Shown: positions 32,660-44,734 of the stretch, one piece after another
How positions within the stretch are numbered: the stretch's first letter is position 1
Layout of the letters: each line of letters begins with the position of its first letter
Source of the DNA: Akebia trifoliata
Taxonomy: Eukaryota > Streptophyta > Magnoliopsida > Ranunculales > Lardizabalaceae
NCBI GenBank assembly: GCA_017979445.1
Contig: CM030718.1
Coordinates: forward strand, 25,663,021 to 25,727,020
Length of the DNA: 64,000 nt
Reading direction: 5' to 3'
The notes under the pieces: model-generated
Database searches by the model: none
What the model saw: only the letters and a program-made list of their open reading frames with translations
What the model was told of the DNA's origin: nothing
Program-made: the position numbers and the translations under genes

Positions 32660-34490
32660 TACACTCCTCCCATCTTACAAGAAAATCTTCAAAAAAGAAC
32701 CCCTAAAATCCTTGAAAAGCTTACACCCAAAATACAACAAAGCCAACGAAGATACAATGAAATCTTGCAAAGAAGACTCATTTCCTTCAAAAATACACTT
32801 GTTTCTCTCCTTCTAGATGCCCCAAAAAATCACAAAAGGCACCAAACACCACATGCTCACTTAGACTTGGAGGAATACTATTTGCCCTTATACAATCAGC
32901 ACCCAAAGAGGTCGCTAATAGAAGTAGGCATACAACTTTTCTCCAAGTCTGACTAGTGAACGCACAATGAATGGGGACATGATCTGTCGATTCTCCACTT
33001 TGTTTGCACGTACAATAATAATTGGGATAAGCAAAACCTTGTCTTATAAGTTGATCCATGGTTAAGATTTTACCCAAAGCTGCATATCAAACAGAGAAAG
33101 AGACTTTTGAGGGGACCTTTCTGTTCTAGATAAATGCATGGGAAAAGCCACTCTTTGTCGATGACACCATCGTATAATATAGAGAACTCACCGTAAAGCA
33201 ACCACTCTTGGTGCCTTCCTATACTCACCTATCCTCAATATCTGTTTTAATTGCAATAGGCTCCATCACCTCCGTCAATCTTTCCAACCTTTCTGTCTCC
33301 CAACCATTAAAAGCTCTTCTAAATCTGAAATCCCAAGGCGTCACCCCTCCATCCCTATGCAAAAAACCAAAAAAATGAGACGGGCTGCTCCTTCAACAAG
33401 GACAACTCAAATAACTCAGGGAATTGACCTTTTAAATGGTGCTCCCCCAATCACCAATCTTCCAAAAGTGGACCCTACTACCCCTTTCCCACTTTGAACT
33501 TCACCTTCTCCTAAACCAAGAAAGTCTCCTGAAAATGCCTTTTCACACCACACAGCCATAAGACCCCTTTGGTTCCCCATTTTCCCACCCTCTATCCTTC
33601 ACCCCATCCTTGCCTGCAATTACCCTTCTCCACAGACTGCCATCCTCCTCAGCAAATCTCAAGTGTCATTTCCCAAGCAAGGCTAAATTCATCACACTAA
33701 AGTTTTTGAACCCCAAACCTCCACAACTTTTGGGGCCATAAGTCTTTTTTCAATTCACAAGATGATATCTCTTTTTGCCATCCCTATCATGCCAGAAAAA
33801 TCCCATCAAACTTTCATAAGGTTGGCCTCAACACTATTTGGTAAAGAGAACAAAGAAAGAAAGAAATTAGGAATATTTGTCAATTTACTCTTCACCAAGA
33901 CAACCTTTCCACATTTAGATAAATACCTGGCCCTCCACGCAATAAGTCTCTTTTCTACCCTCTCAATGATAGGATCCCAAACCTCTTTGTTATAGTAAGC
34001 GTCTCTTAATGACACCCAAATAGAGAGCAGGCAAGGCAAGACAGCGATCTGAAAACCAATGATATTGCTAACAACTCTAACCCAAGAATATCTCCAATCC
34101 CAAACAATTTGCTCTTAAGCAGATTAATCAGAATCTCCGACATCACTTCAAAACACCCCATGTTGCCGCTAAGAGAGCCCACCTGAGAAGCAGAGTTCAA
34201 GTAAATCAGGGTGTCGTCGGTAAACTAAAGATGCAAAATCATCGGACTACTTGACACATGCTGAACCCCAAGAGATCTCCATTCTGCACTGTCTTCGCGA
34301 CCATTCACACCAATGCTTCCATCACAACAATGAAAAGAAAAGGAGATAGAGGTTCATCTTGTCTCAAACCCCTCAAACACTGGAAAAGCCAGAAGGAGAA
34401 CCATCGATCAGAACTGAGAATGTGGCCATGGATACACATTTCAACGTCCATCTAATCCATCTTGCCCCAAAAACTCTTTCCATGTTAACT
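32660..34490 (-). pseudogene. 5'-truncated L1-type LINE, ORF2 remnant
   Basis: Minus-strand coding remnant in several frames. From about 34490: '[18 protein letters not shown]', 'GLRQDEPLSPFLF' (normally GLRQGDPLSP), 'FTDDTLIYLNSA' (the FADD catalytic box, Ala to Thr), then 33806-34039 with WDPIIERVEKRLIAWRARYL and NIPNFFLSLF of the RT thumb, and 32787-33077 with MGKILTMDQLIRQGF and a zinc knuckle C-x-C...H..C. Stops and frameshifts throughout. The 3' side continues past the Copia insertion to about 31060. This belongs to the plant non-LTR retrotransposon family. Confidence 0.85.
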
Positions 34491-34929
34491 AATTAACATA
34501 ACAAGCGTAACATATTTTCAATATAATCAAGAGAAGAAACAAGGAGGTATAAGCTGGTCTTTAAGGGCTTACATGTAATCATCCATACATGCTTGAATTA
34601 TAAACTTCTTTCTTTTCTTCTTCATCTAGTCCTTTGAAAAAGAAGTTTGAAAGAAAAGAAAAAAAAAAAAGACTAAATTCTTCATTATTGCATGACCAAA
34701 CATTTCTTTTACAACAAAAATGTATAACCAAGTTTTTTCTCCTTTTCCTTTACAACATAAATGCATAACCTGGTCCCTGTCCCCCCTCCCCTCTTTTGAC
34801 AGTTATTCTGGTGAAAACAATTTTTGATCCTAAGTATGTGGTTTACCATTCATAGACTTTACTTATATATATATGTATGGGTTGGGATCCGTTGACTGTA
34901 GTGTCTCTCTCAACACTTCTGTAATTTTT
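34491..34929. other. Noncoding flank of LINE fragments
   Basis: AT-rich with a poly-A stretch near 34662. No gene recognised. Confidence 0.3.
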
Positions 34930-35090
34930 TCAAATTTTGTTGATACCCCCACTAAAGCTCTTGCTTTCTGGGAGATAAGATGGGTTTGCCATCAATTTGG
35001 ATTGTAAACTATGGGGTTTTTCTTTGTACATTCTCCCTCTTCTAATACAATTTCTATTACTTAGCCAAAAAAAATGAAAAAAATCTAATG
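34930..35090 (+). repeat. LINE-like 3' tail
   Basis: 'gggtttttctttgtacattc' then 'tctaatacaatttctatta' and 'cttagccaaaaaaaatg' resembles the 3' untranslated end and A-tail of plant L1 elements. No ORF2 coding precedes it, so it would be a heavily 5'-truncated copy. Confidence 0.4.
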
Positions 35091-35316
35091 GCCAAGATTT
35101 ATATGTATCTCCATTACACACATCTCGGAGATACTGATCTTGAGGATAATTCTCAACTGTTGGATTTAGTATTTAAACGGTTGGGATCATTTACTTTTTC
35201 CATGAGTCATTCTTCATGAGTCACTGTATTCTGACACTATATATATATTGTCAAGATCTGTTTTTATGTTCTGTTCAGCTTCAAAATAGTTGCTTTCATG
35301 CCTTTATTATATATAT

Positions 35317-35319
35317 AAT
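35317..35319. other. Empty site for the CACTA-like element of unit 2
   Basis: Unit 1 reads 'atatataatcctgcattt' here, while unit 2 has the same text interrupted by the 278-bp element at 48631-48908 with AAT duplicated. This fixes the ends of that element. Confidence 0.75.
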
Positions 35320-35557
35320 CCTGCATTTATTGATGATTTTATATCATAATTAAATGCAATTGGTGAATGACATGAAGTATGGGCTAACAGTTGGTCAAGG
35401 CATTTGGGTGGTAAAGAATTCACTCAATAAGTATTAGGCAACCGACTGTATGTATGGATTGATGAATGGGGTTTTTAAATTGCATTTTGTAGGTTCTCTT
35501 AACAGGAAAAAATTTAATATCCAAGCTGCCGAATTTTGATAGATTCATTAGATAATG

Positions 35558-36490
35558 GCGTAACAACTTCACTAACAACAACTAACTATCCAAATTAAAG
35601 ATCCAACCCCACCTTCCCATAAAATCATTGAAAAAAAAACTCCTCTAAACACTTTAAACACCTCACTGCAGAAAAAACAAGAGAAAAGATATTCAAGAAT
35701 AGCTCTGTTCGAACACACGTAAATTCTGCTCCTTCCAAAGACCCTTCAGACTGCAAACAGGAAGATATTCCATGACAGCTTCTTGGAAACTTTAAAGCCT
35801 TTTTCCCACTCACTCCAAGAACAGAACAACAAGGGAATTGTATTCGGCATGCATCCTTCTACCTCAAACAAATCTAGAACCTTACTCCACACATCTTCTT
35901 CACACATACAGCACATGCCAGGTCTCAAGAACCCATGTGCCATAAACTGATCTGTGGTAAGGATTCTCTCCTGATTAGTGGTACACCAAATAAAGAAAGC
36001 AACCTTTGAAGGCACTTTAGGACCCCCAAATTACTACTGAGGGAACTAGACAAGGATGCACACTCCCCTTCAGAAGAAACAAATACAAGGATCTCACCAA
36101 GAACACACCCTTTCGAATCCCGGCACAACTCATGTGATCATTCTCCTCTAGTTGAATCTGAACCTCCGCCACACATCCTAATAACGAGGTCACTGCCGCT
36201 AACTCCCAATCATTGAAGTTTCTTCTAAGGCCAAAGTCCTAAGAAGTCACATGCTTTGTCAAATCAAGAAAGAGCCAATGTAAAGCTCTTTGTTTTGCGA
36301 CCTTTCATCAAGCTGTGGAAACTGATATGTCAGAGCTGGTTCACCACACCAAACGTCTTCCCAAAAACGAATCCTCCTCCCTGACCCATCAGGGACCGAA
36401 CACGTCTCCGAAAGGTGGGAAATGATCTAAACACCCCTTTCCAAACCCCACAACCATAGGGGGGCTCTTTTCCCAATCGTTAGGGGGTAG
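35558..36490 (-). pseudogene. LINE fragment (zinc-knuckle region), insertion in unit 1
   Basis: The minus strand reads near 36480 'PYGCGVWKGVFRSFP' and 'SLMGQGGGFVF' (the segment after RT), then near 36010-35880 'VPSKVAFFIWCTTNQERIL' and 'TTDQFMAHGFLRPGMCCMC', the zf-RVT region, with several frame changes. Unit 2 (about 49165-49185) runs continuously where this lies, so it was inserted in unit 1 or lost cleanly from unit 2. Confidence 0.75.
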
Positions 36491-37440
36491 AGGCAATGAC
36501 ATTAGATGCATAGGCAATTTAAAGTAAGTAATTAACAATAAGTGAATAAAACTGACAGGAAGTTAGTAACGTGGAGCAATGACCTTACTTACATAGGAAA
36601 TGGGCCAAATGCCAGTAGGCATAGGAATTGGCACATGCAATGACATTAAGTTACTGACTTAAAGTAAGTGAGCCAGTTAGTAAATTACAGTAAGTTAGTG
36701 ACATGAGTCTTGAAGTAAATTTTTTTTTTTTAATTTAAAAAAAAAATGTGGAATGGATTGTATGTATAGATGGATAAATGGTTAATTATTTGTAGATATA
36801 TTTGGGTTTCTTATAATAGTTAAACTTTTCAATAACCATTTTTTAGAGATATTAACTAAAATTCAGTAGATTTTTGTTTTTTCCCATGGGTCATTCCTTA
36901 CAACTAATCAGACCCACTAGATATAGAAATAAACACCAAAAAAAAAAAAAAAAGTTCCTTTGATTATCTGCTTTAATAGAGGCACTTTTACCATTTTCCC
37001 CCTTCGTAGTCGCTAGAATACATTGCCACAAAGGAGAATCGGATAATTTCTTCCTTAAGGGCCATGTATGAAATTGTAGAAAAACTAGTTTTATAAATAT
37101 CTTGGTATGAGCCAAGAAGAGCATCATTTTATTGGTAAAACTAGTTTTGTTTCAATAAATCAAATTAACCAAAATTTCTCATTCAGGGTAGATCTTGATG
37201 TTTCAAGTACCATGTTGCTTTATGAAATTTTAGCCCCTTTAAAATGAGGTTGGTAAGTCAACATGACACTAGTTTTATTTAATGGTACTTGTAGACAAAT
37301 TTCTTCTTATTGTGTTCACAATCTTCAGGGACACTCCTTACCATGAAGGAAACCTTCTATATCTAGATTTGAGGTTTGGAGGGCATCCTGGAGATGGGTT
37401 TGGGTTCTTGAAAAGTTCCTTTTCTTTATATTTTTTAAAG
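36491..37440. other. Duplicated noncoding block
   Basis: Parallels 49190-49800 and 51180-51460 of unit 2 and 59585-59775 of unit 3 ('gagccaagaagagcatc...gttttgtttcaat', 'cttcttattgtgttcacaatc'). A 78-codon minus frame at 36891-37127 has no recognisable domain. Confidence 0.4.
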
Positions 37441-37453
37441 TAATCTTGAAAAG

Positions 37454-37836
37454 GTGTATTTGAAGAATGGCCTCAGTCGGGGATGTGCTTTCGTCTATCC
37501 AAGAGGTTGATTTGATGTTTAACCCTGTTCGCGGTAATCCAAGGCTTTTGGAAGGAAAGAATTGCTAGAACGTTCGAAGGGAAAGTTCAAGCTCCTCAGG
37601 AGTTATTTTTGTTGATTCTTGGGTTTTTATTTTTTTGGTGTAAGATCTTCAAGGAGTTTAGAGGGGTGTTCTTCGAGGATTTTCTTATCCGTTGGGATTT
37701 TGTTTGTAATCTCTCGGAGCCTTAGGTTCTCTTAAGAGTAGTTTTTCTGTCTTTGTTTGTTTTCTTGTTTTTTATTTGTCGGTCATCTTGATCTACTGTC
37801 TGTATTTATTTTCCCTCTCTATATTAAAAAACAATG
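37454..37836 (+). mobile_element. 5'-truncated L1 LINE with 13-bp target duplication
   Basis: The plus strand carries the ORF2 C-terminal end: 'FWKERIARTFEGKV' then 'LFLLILGFLFFWCKIFKEF', a stop, 3' untranslated sequence and a short A-rich end. Flanked by TAATCTTGAAAAG (37441-37453) and TTATCTTGAAAAG (37837-37849). Unit 2 has the single uninterrupted copy at 51470-51482. Confidence 0.82.
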
Positions 37837-37849
37837 TTATCTTGAAAAG

Positions 37850-38754
37850 TTATGATGCATATGCTTTGATGTTGGCTCATCCTAATGCCCAACAAAATTT
37901 CTATGTATAAAAGAGATCTAGAGAAGATTCAGAGCTCAAATCCTAGTATGTTGTATGGCAATTACAACAGGATCAATTAAGTTCTTACGTGTTGGATTCT
38001 TTCCTCATTGGCATATTCCTTCACACCTTGATTGTCTAGAGTGGAGCGCCTTAGAGATATAGTGCAAGTCACTCAAACGTGAGAATCATGCAACTATGCC
38101 TTCAACTCTAAAATATCGTCCACTGATCTCCATAGCATGCTGAGGATCACCATGATTTAATACTAGAGGTGAAGGTGGACCTAATTTAATGTTGTGGAGC
38201 TATTTAAACAAGTGTTTGTAGCTGATTCAAACACCAAGTCTTGAATATAATCAACAAAAGCAGAAAAATGCACACAAAACAAAAGGATTTGCGTGATTCA
38301 GTGGTGTGCTATCCACGGATCAGATAAAAAATCTATCACTATTTTCTTTAGTTTTATGGCTCAAGATCTCTAGCAAAAAGCGATCTCAAAAATAGAAAAT
38401 ACTTAAAAAATATTACATAATTGCCCTTGTATCCATGTCGTACGCCAAATAGAAGTCATTTTGGCTACATGTCATACTGGCTAGCATGTTACCACGTTAC
38501 CCGAACTCAATCGGCTACAATCCCCTATTGAGGGAATTAGTTCTTTTCCTTCCTCAGTACCAATACTTTGGTGTGATAGTGTACTGTTATGGTACACAAA
38601 ATACATCTAGATTAAATGTTATTTTGCTCATGAAAAAGTTACTAAATGGGACCTTGATGTTCAATTCATCTCTACCAATGACAATGTTACAGCTGACATA
38701 CATCAAATGATGGTTGAGATGCTAGGGATTCCAAAAAAAATTCTCTAAAAATAT
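37850..38754. other. Duplicated noncoding block at the end of unit 1
   Basis: 37860-37915 and 37985-38150 match 51485-51540 and 51980-52140 ('gctttgatgttggctcatcc', 'gagtggagcgcc', 'aatcatgcaactatgcc'). About 38630-38665 ('aaaaagttactaaatggg') matches 52210. No intact gene. Confidence 0.45.
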
Positions 38755-39170
38755 TATATGTAACGGGTCTCTAAGAAAATTTTGTTTACATTCATCACTG
38801 TCAGAGTGGATTTTTTCTGTCTCGATGCCATTCAATACACGTGGTGGGTTCATGTGATTGGTGGATCTCGAATAACTGTGAGCACATTTTTTTTCATCAC
38901 TGTCATGTCTTCTTCATCTTCTTGGTACCACCAGGCCAGCATCCAAAGATCTAAAAATTAGGTAGGACATCAATTTATTGTATTGTTGTGACTTATATGC
39001 GAACACGTCTCATTTTTTAGCTTCACATATCAATTCTACCGATCTTATTAGCCAAGTTGGTTGGAAGAATCTCTGTCCTTCCCCTTTCTCTTCATTAATT
39101 TCTGCTATATTGATTGATGTGAGACCATTTCCCTCCATCCCTTTCTTTCTTACCTATGTTATAGAGAGAG
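38755..39170. repeat. Duplicated block, partner of 19645-20010
   Basis: Same ordered text as 19645-20010 ('taacgggtctctaagaaaat', 'aggtaggacatcaatttatt', 'tttccctccatcc') with an extra internal segment. Marks the junction between unit 1 and the inter-unit region. Confidence 0.6.
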
Positions 39171-39234
39171 TAGAGAAAGAGAGGGACTGAGATCAAGCCT
39201 TTGTTTTTTATGTTTTGAGTTTTAATATGCTGAG

Positions 39235-40210
39235 TAGGGGTGGCAATCTCAACACGACCCTAAACACAACTCGAAAAACGATATGAAGTAAGTGGGTTTG
39301 GGTCATAATAATTTCAACCCGTCCAACATGATTTTTAAATGGGTTGGGTTTGGGTTTGTGTTTTGGGTATCAATCGGCCTAATCCGTTTAAACATGTTTA
39401 ATTATTCTGTCATTAATGTGTAATTTTAAATATATTAATAATTATTTAAGAATCTTTTAAATTACTCATTTTTTTTTCTAGAATTTCCTAGAATTTTTTT
39501 CATAATATATTTTATTATCAAATTCTATAAAAATATAAAAGGGTGTTCTTAAGATATTTTTAAATTAATAAATGGTTAAACTTTAATTTAGGAAAGAAAA
39601 AAAATACTTTTCTTAGTAAGTTATTTATTTATATTTATATTTATATCTTTTAACTTTATTTTTTTTCCATAAAAATTTAGAGGTATGTACTTTTTAATTC
39701 TTAATATTGGAAAAATGACCCTCAATAAGATTTAAGATCTTACCAAGCCTATTATGTATAATGAAATACACTTTCTTTAGCCAATAATAATATTGAAAAG
39801 CACTTTCCTTACTAAGTAAGGAAAGTTTTGTGACCACATCACCTTATGGTAACCAAAAACATGATATGATGTCACATAGTTGTAAAGGACAAACTTCTAT
39901 GAACTTTGAATTCTTTTTTTCAAAAGAACGTTATTTTTCACCATTGAACTTAGTTTACGGTTGTGTGACTTTATTTTTAGTAATAATATTTTATTTTTGG
40001 TGGTGGAAATGAAACTTATTTTTTCCAATAAAGATCAGGATTTTATTAAATGGGCTGGGTCAGGTATACCTATTTATAAATGGGTTGGGTTTGAATTTAA
40101 GTTTTTGATATGATTATTAAATAGGTTGGGTTTGGGTTTGATAAATTTTCATAAAACCCTTACCGTAACACGACATGAATGCAACCTAACTCAACCCATT
40201 GCCACCCCTA
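39235..40210. mobile_element. hAT-type non-autonomous element, 976 bp
   Basis: Termini 'taggggtggcaatctcaac' and 'acccattgccacccct' plus 'a'. Exact 8-bp duplication ATGCTGAG flanks it (39227-39234, 40211-40218). The interior is AT-rich with repeated 'gggttgggtttggg' motifs and no transposase. Confidence 0.85.
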
Positions 40211-40365
40211 ATGCTGAGGGAGGTGACACTAAAACGTAAAAAAAATTGAGGGAGAACCTTCTAATTTTTGAAAAGTTATTCACTTAAAAGATGAAATAGA
40301 TCTGAATTGTTAAATTGAGCACAATCTAACAGATGAGATGATTATGACTCTATTTGGCTCTCTAA

Positions 40366-40682
40366 TTTTGTTTGCAAAAATTTATCCTATGTGGCTTAAA
40401 AGTTTTGGATTAGGCTGATTTTTGGTGAGGATGATCTCTTCGAAGAGACCATCATCACAAAAAATCAACTGAATTTGAAACTTCTAAGTCCATTAAATAT
40501 GATTTTCAAATTTTCGATAAACAATTGATGATTCACAATTTTAAAATCACTTTTGATGGATTTAAACATTTCAGATTTGGATGATTTTTGGTGAGGATGA
40601 TCTCCTCATCATAGAGATCATCCTCACAAAAAATCAGACCTATCTGAAACTTTTAAGCCACATAAGAAAACTTTTGTGAACC
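40366..40682. mobile_element. MITE family H3, double hairpin
   Basis: Outer arms 'tatcctatgtggcttaaaag' and 'cttttaagccacataag'. Inside are two successive small hairpins, each 'ctgatttttggtgaggatg' against 'catcNtcacaaaaaatca', separated by about 100 bp. Confidence 0.65.
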
Positions 40683-40713
40683 TAAGATTGTGAGAGAAAC
40701 GCCATCTTTTATT

Positions 40714-40715
<2 letters not shown>

Positions 40716-40757
<42 letters not shown>
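40716..40757 (+). repeat. (TG)n microsatellite
   Basis: About 21 uninterrupted TG dinucleotides. Confidence 0.95.
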
Positions 40758-40763
<6 letters not shown>

Positions 40764-41187
40764 TTGATGGTTAAGTTAGACTTGAACCAACGACCACAAA
40801 TTTGATTTGCAATATTATAAAAGAAATATTAACAAATAGTTAAAATTCGATGAAAACTTGTTTATATGGAAGAACAATTATGGTAATATTTCTATAAAAT
40901 TATTATTCATCCTAGAGAGAATTATTAAATAGTTCTCGACACGAATTATCTATTGACCATTTAAGGGTAGTCATTTGGATAGGGTCATGATTGCCAATGA
41001 GTGTATTGATGCTAGGATGAAAGAATGGGTTTCAGAGTGGTTTGTAAGTTTCATGGTTCAAAATGCCATTTTCATTTCAAAAAATTTCGGCCAAAACATT
41101 TCGATTTTTCAACATCACGAGATGAAACAACAATTGAAAATATAATATTCGAAGGGGGTTTTGATTTTGCTTGGTAGAGATTTAAAA

Positions 41188-41188
<1 letters not shown>
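40764..41188. other. Noncoding stretch with a SINE-like B-box
   Basis: The minus strand carries 'gttggttcaagtctaac' near 40774-40790, resembling the B-box of 16955-17036. Nothing else recognised. Confidence 0.3.
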
Positions 41189-41220
<32 letters not shown>

Positions 41221-41245
41221 GGGCGGGGGGGGGGGGGGGGGGGGG
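41189..41245 (+). repeat. (GAAA)n followed by a long G tract
   Basis: Eight AAAG/GAAA units followed by a run of 21 G after 'gggc'. The proline-rich frame on the minus strand comes from this tract. Length in the assembly may be unreliable. Confidence 0.9.
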
Positions 41246-41539
41246 AGTACCTGAGTGCACTATGTGAAAAAAGGGTTGTGTTGTATTTTCCCCTCTTTTC
41301 ACGTTGTGGTGGCTAAGTCAGCTCTATATTTTATCTTTAACCTTTGGGAGGGGAAACAACTACAAGAAAGCGAGTTTCCTCAGTAGATCTAGTTTTAGCA
41401 TTTATCCAATGGAAGTAGAATCAGAGTAAGAAGTACCTTTTTAAAGTTAGTAATGTTGGATTAATCTGGAGTTTATCCTAATGTGAAAAAAGGAAGTGGA
41501 AGTAAAAGTGAAAAAAGTGAAAACGTGAAAGCAAGAGTT

Positions 41540-41870
41540 AAGTGGTTTGTTTGTAAGTTGTGTAAAATTTTAGTCTCATATCAAATAAAAACAACTAAAG
41601 AGTGTAATTCTTATATAGAAACTCTCACATAATGTAATAAGTGCGAGAAAGATATGGGTCAAGCCCACGAGCACGTGAGGGCCTATGGGTTCTAAAAGGG
41701 ATTTGGAATCATTGGTCTGAAAAACCTTAGTGCGTGTATGCACATGCAATGCGCTCGTAGGGGGTTGCAAATCTTCGGATTTAAACCTCACGTGAGTGCA
41801 CGTAAAAGGTCCACATTATCTAGAGAGACACTTCTAATTCTATAAATTTTCATTTGTTCCATCTTTTTCA
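41540..41870 (+). repeat. Possible degraded LTR related to 18690-19110
   Basis: 'ttttagtctcatatcaaat', 'ttcttatatagaaactctc', 'gcccacgagcacgtgag' and 'accttagtgcgtgtatgc' parallel 18690-19110. Ends not found. Confidence 0.3.
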
Positions 41871-42257
41871 TTTTGCATTCATTCAATTTTCGACTTATTA
41901 CTTGCATGGTGCCCTTCTATTTTTAAGAGATTTTTTATGTATTCTTGAGAGTACAATTTACAATACAAGTTCATTTGTACGTATACATTAGGAGTGATGC
42001 CTTGTAAACGTGTGGAGCGTTGTATCCTGGGAGACAGATGTCCAAAGACTATTTTCTCTAATTTTACATCATAAAAATAATTGGTAAATCCATTAGATTC
42101 AATTAGATAATGAAATCTATATAGTGCATCTGTAATTTTATTTCTAAAAACATTCATTTGCTTGTATAGTTGTTGTTGCCGTGCAAAAACTTATTGTTGC
42201 CGATTCATCGTTAATTGCTCTTCTTGTTCTATACATATTCTCCAATCCCCTAAACAC

Positions 42258-42432
42258 AATAATGCTGAAGTGATCTCAGCTTGGAACCTCATATCGCGCT
42301 TCTTGACATGAAAGTGTATAGTAACCATAGATGCTTTTCATCGAGATATGAGTGAAAAAACTTCAATGGTTCCTATCCATTTTCACGTCTAGAAGTGAGA
42401 TATGAGTTTCAAGCTTGAGGTCACTCCAACAC
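42258..42432. mobile_element. Hairpin MITE, family H1
   Basis: Left arm 'aatgctgaagtgatctcag' with 'cttcttgacatgaaagtg'; right arm 'cattttcacgtctagaagtg' with 'cttgaggtcactccaacac'. Confidence 0.65.
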
Positions 42433-43225
42433 GACTCTAAAATAAATTATCATCTCATCCTAGATTTATGGTAATTTTTTTATTATTTTCTTATCAATTT
42501 TAATTAGTTTCTACTTAAATAAATTAATTAACTATATTGATTTTGATAATTACATAATTAGATTTTCCTATCTAAATTTTTTTGTACATTTTCTTAGCCA
42601 CTCGTCTTTTTTTTTCTTTTTTTTTTTTTTCTGAGATTTGTGATAAATTTTTGAGTGAATTTTATTCTTTTGCTTAAATTAATTAATTATAATTGTGAAA
42701 AATCGCAATAGTAAAAATAACACAAGGATTTATGTGGTTCAGTGGTATGCCTACGTCCACGGAATAAAACAAGAACAATCACTATTTTTTTCTCTCTTAA
42801 GTTTTATAGGCCCAGAGATCTTTATTTATATAATCGAAACTTATCAAAACAAGTAAAACTCCCCAAAATAGAAAATCTCAAAAATTGAAAATCCCTTAAG
42901 AAAATATTGCATGATTGCCCTTTTCATATTTCTTAAAAAATTCAAAACGGGGGTTTTGCCCCCTCACCCCTGGGAATGGGCGCTGCCCCCTTCACCCCGA
43001 CCTCGCAATTCTGTGTAGTGCAACAAAATTCAAGACAATTATATAAAAATAATTATTTAATAACTAAATATTACAATTTTTCATGGAGAAGTTGTATGCA
43101 TTTTCTTCCTCATTTACCAATTTCTTTGTTAACATGATCATTTAACAATTTTTAGCAAGACTTTTTTGCATGCAACCATTCACACATTTTTCCCAATATC
43201 TTTTTAATGGGATGGAACGGATCAA
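42433..43225. other. Noncoding AT-rich stretch
   Basis: No gene recognised. A C-rich patch near 42958-43010 ('gccccctcacccctggg') stands out from the surrounding AT-rich DNA and may be a fragment of a GC-richer element. Confidence 0.3.
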
Positions 43226-43583
43226 GGGACATATGTAAAAACAATATAACATTAATAAAATTTCAAACTATGGGTTATAAGTTTTGGATTGAGCTGATTT
43301 TTTGTGAGAATAATCTCTATGATGGGAAGATCATCCGAAAAAAAATCAGTCCAATCTAAAACTTCTAACCCCATTAAAAGTGATTTAGAATGTGGACTGT
43401 TCATTTTTTATCAATTTTTATCAATAATTTATAAATCACTTTTGATAGATTTAGAAGTTTCAGATTGAGCAGATTTTTTATGAGGATGATCTTCTCATCA
43501 TAGTGACCATCCTCGCAAAAAATCAGCTCAATCCAAAACCTCTAACCCATATTTTGAAAAACCATTGATTTTACATATGTCCC
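43226..43583. mobile_element. MITE family H3, double hairpin
   Basis: Outer arms 'gggacatatgtaaaa' and 'ttttacatatgtccc'. Next arms 'gggttataagttttggattg' and 'caatccaaaacctctaaccc'. Two inner hairpins 'ctgattttttgtgag' / 'ccgaaaaaaaatcag' and 'cagattttttatgagg' / 'cctcgcaaaaaatcag'. Confidence 0.7.
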
Positions 43584-44099
43584 ATGAACTGCCCCTTTTT
43601 TAATAAACTTAACGATGATTTTCATGTGGGCCTACTTTACAATTTACATGTCGATCCACTTTATGATACTACAAATAAACAATAAAAATAGGGTAATTTA
43701 GTAAAATAGAGTAATTTACATATTTTGACCGGGTCAACGAAATCTCAAGGGTAGACCTCATCTTACATTTGATAAGGGTAGCACTAATGTCACCTATGTC
43801 ATGAGGGGTGTTACTAAAACATCCTAAAAATAGTAAGCTCTCGGAAATTTTTATAATTACTATGATTTGTAGCCAAAAGCATCAGGTCCAATAGTTATTT
43901 TTATTTTTATTTAAATAATCAATTATGTAATTTGTCATTCCAAGATAACTCATTATGAAAGAATTTCCCATACTTCATTATCACCCCACTTAATCAATTT
44001 GAAGTTGATAATTGATTATTGCCTTCATAATCCACTATCGTAATAGTTACCAAACAGCCTCCAAACCACTAAAATATAATTCTAGAATTTAGGAAAAAT

Positions 44100-44734
44100 T
44101 ACTTAAAAGACTTTGGTGGAGGGTTTATTCATGATAAATAGTCCCTAAGTTTTGGACAATAACTTGATAGTCCATTTAAAAAACTTTTTATTTCCTAAAA
44201 AATGATTCCTTATTATTAGCGAACTCACTACTTTTTATTTATTGTTGAGTTAACAATTTTTATTGTCGAACTTGACACTGGTAAAACCCATCATTTTTCA
44301 AGTTTTTCTGACTAAAAAATATGGAAAGATCATCTAAAAATTTGAGATAACAACTTGTTTAGATGATTTCAAATCAGAAGAATTATTCTTGATCAATTTT
44401 CATAAAAAAATGAAGAAAAAAAATAAAAAAATCATAATTTTTTTATATACATCAACAAAATATTTGAAGAAACTCTTGAAAATGACTTCTTCCTTCTTAA
44501 ATCCTTTATGACGGAGTAGAGTTTCTGAAATTCAATTGAACTTCTAAAAATTCAATTTTTTTGTATGAAAACAATGAGTCCGAACAATTAGGACATTCAA
44601 TTGGGAGAAATGGGATTAAGAGACTAACTAGAACTAAAATTTATTACTAAATGAACTATTTAGAGAGGCCCTCAAACTTAAAAATTAATTAGAAAGAACT
44701 CCCTCCTCCACCAGAGTCTTTTAATAAATTTCCA
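44100..44734. mobile_element. Non-autonomous TIR element, short relative of 21463-22415
   Basis: Left end 'aggaaaaattacttaaaaga' then 'ctttggtggaggg'; right end 'ccctcctccaccagagtc' then 'ttttaataaatttcc'. Interior shares 'tttttattgtcgaacttgac' text with the longer copy. Ends just upstream of the MIR530b promoter. Confidence 0.6.

Larger units (their letters stand above)
25605..38750. repeat. Segmental duplication unit 1
   Basis: Diverged copy of units 2 (44820-52260) and 3 (56440-62880). Blocks in matching order: MIR530 with promoter; 26868-26980 with 45745-45850 and 57295-57420; 27490-27940 with 45895-46295 and 57450-57805; 28790-29260 with 46300-46735; 35270-35560 with 48580-49160; 37130-37450 with 51180-51480 and 59585-59775; 37990-38150 with 51985-52140 and 62700-62880. 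Differences are mostly transposon insertions. Alignment by eye only. Confidence 0.7.

Noticed and set aside
32787..34455. Intact reverse transcriptase gene
   Set aside because: Motifs are recognisable but spread over several frames with stops and an altered catalytic box; a dead LINE.
36891..37127. Minus-strand frames at matching positions in units 1 and 3 (36891-37127, 59363-59584) as exons of a duplicated gene
   Set aside because: Although positions correspond, the translated sequences show no similarity to each other.
41072..41302. Proline-rich minus-strand protein
   Set aside because: Produced by the G tract and (GAAA)n microsatellite.
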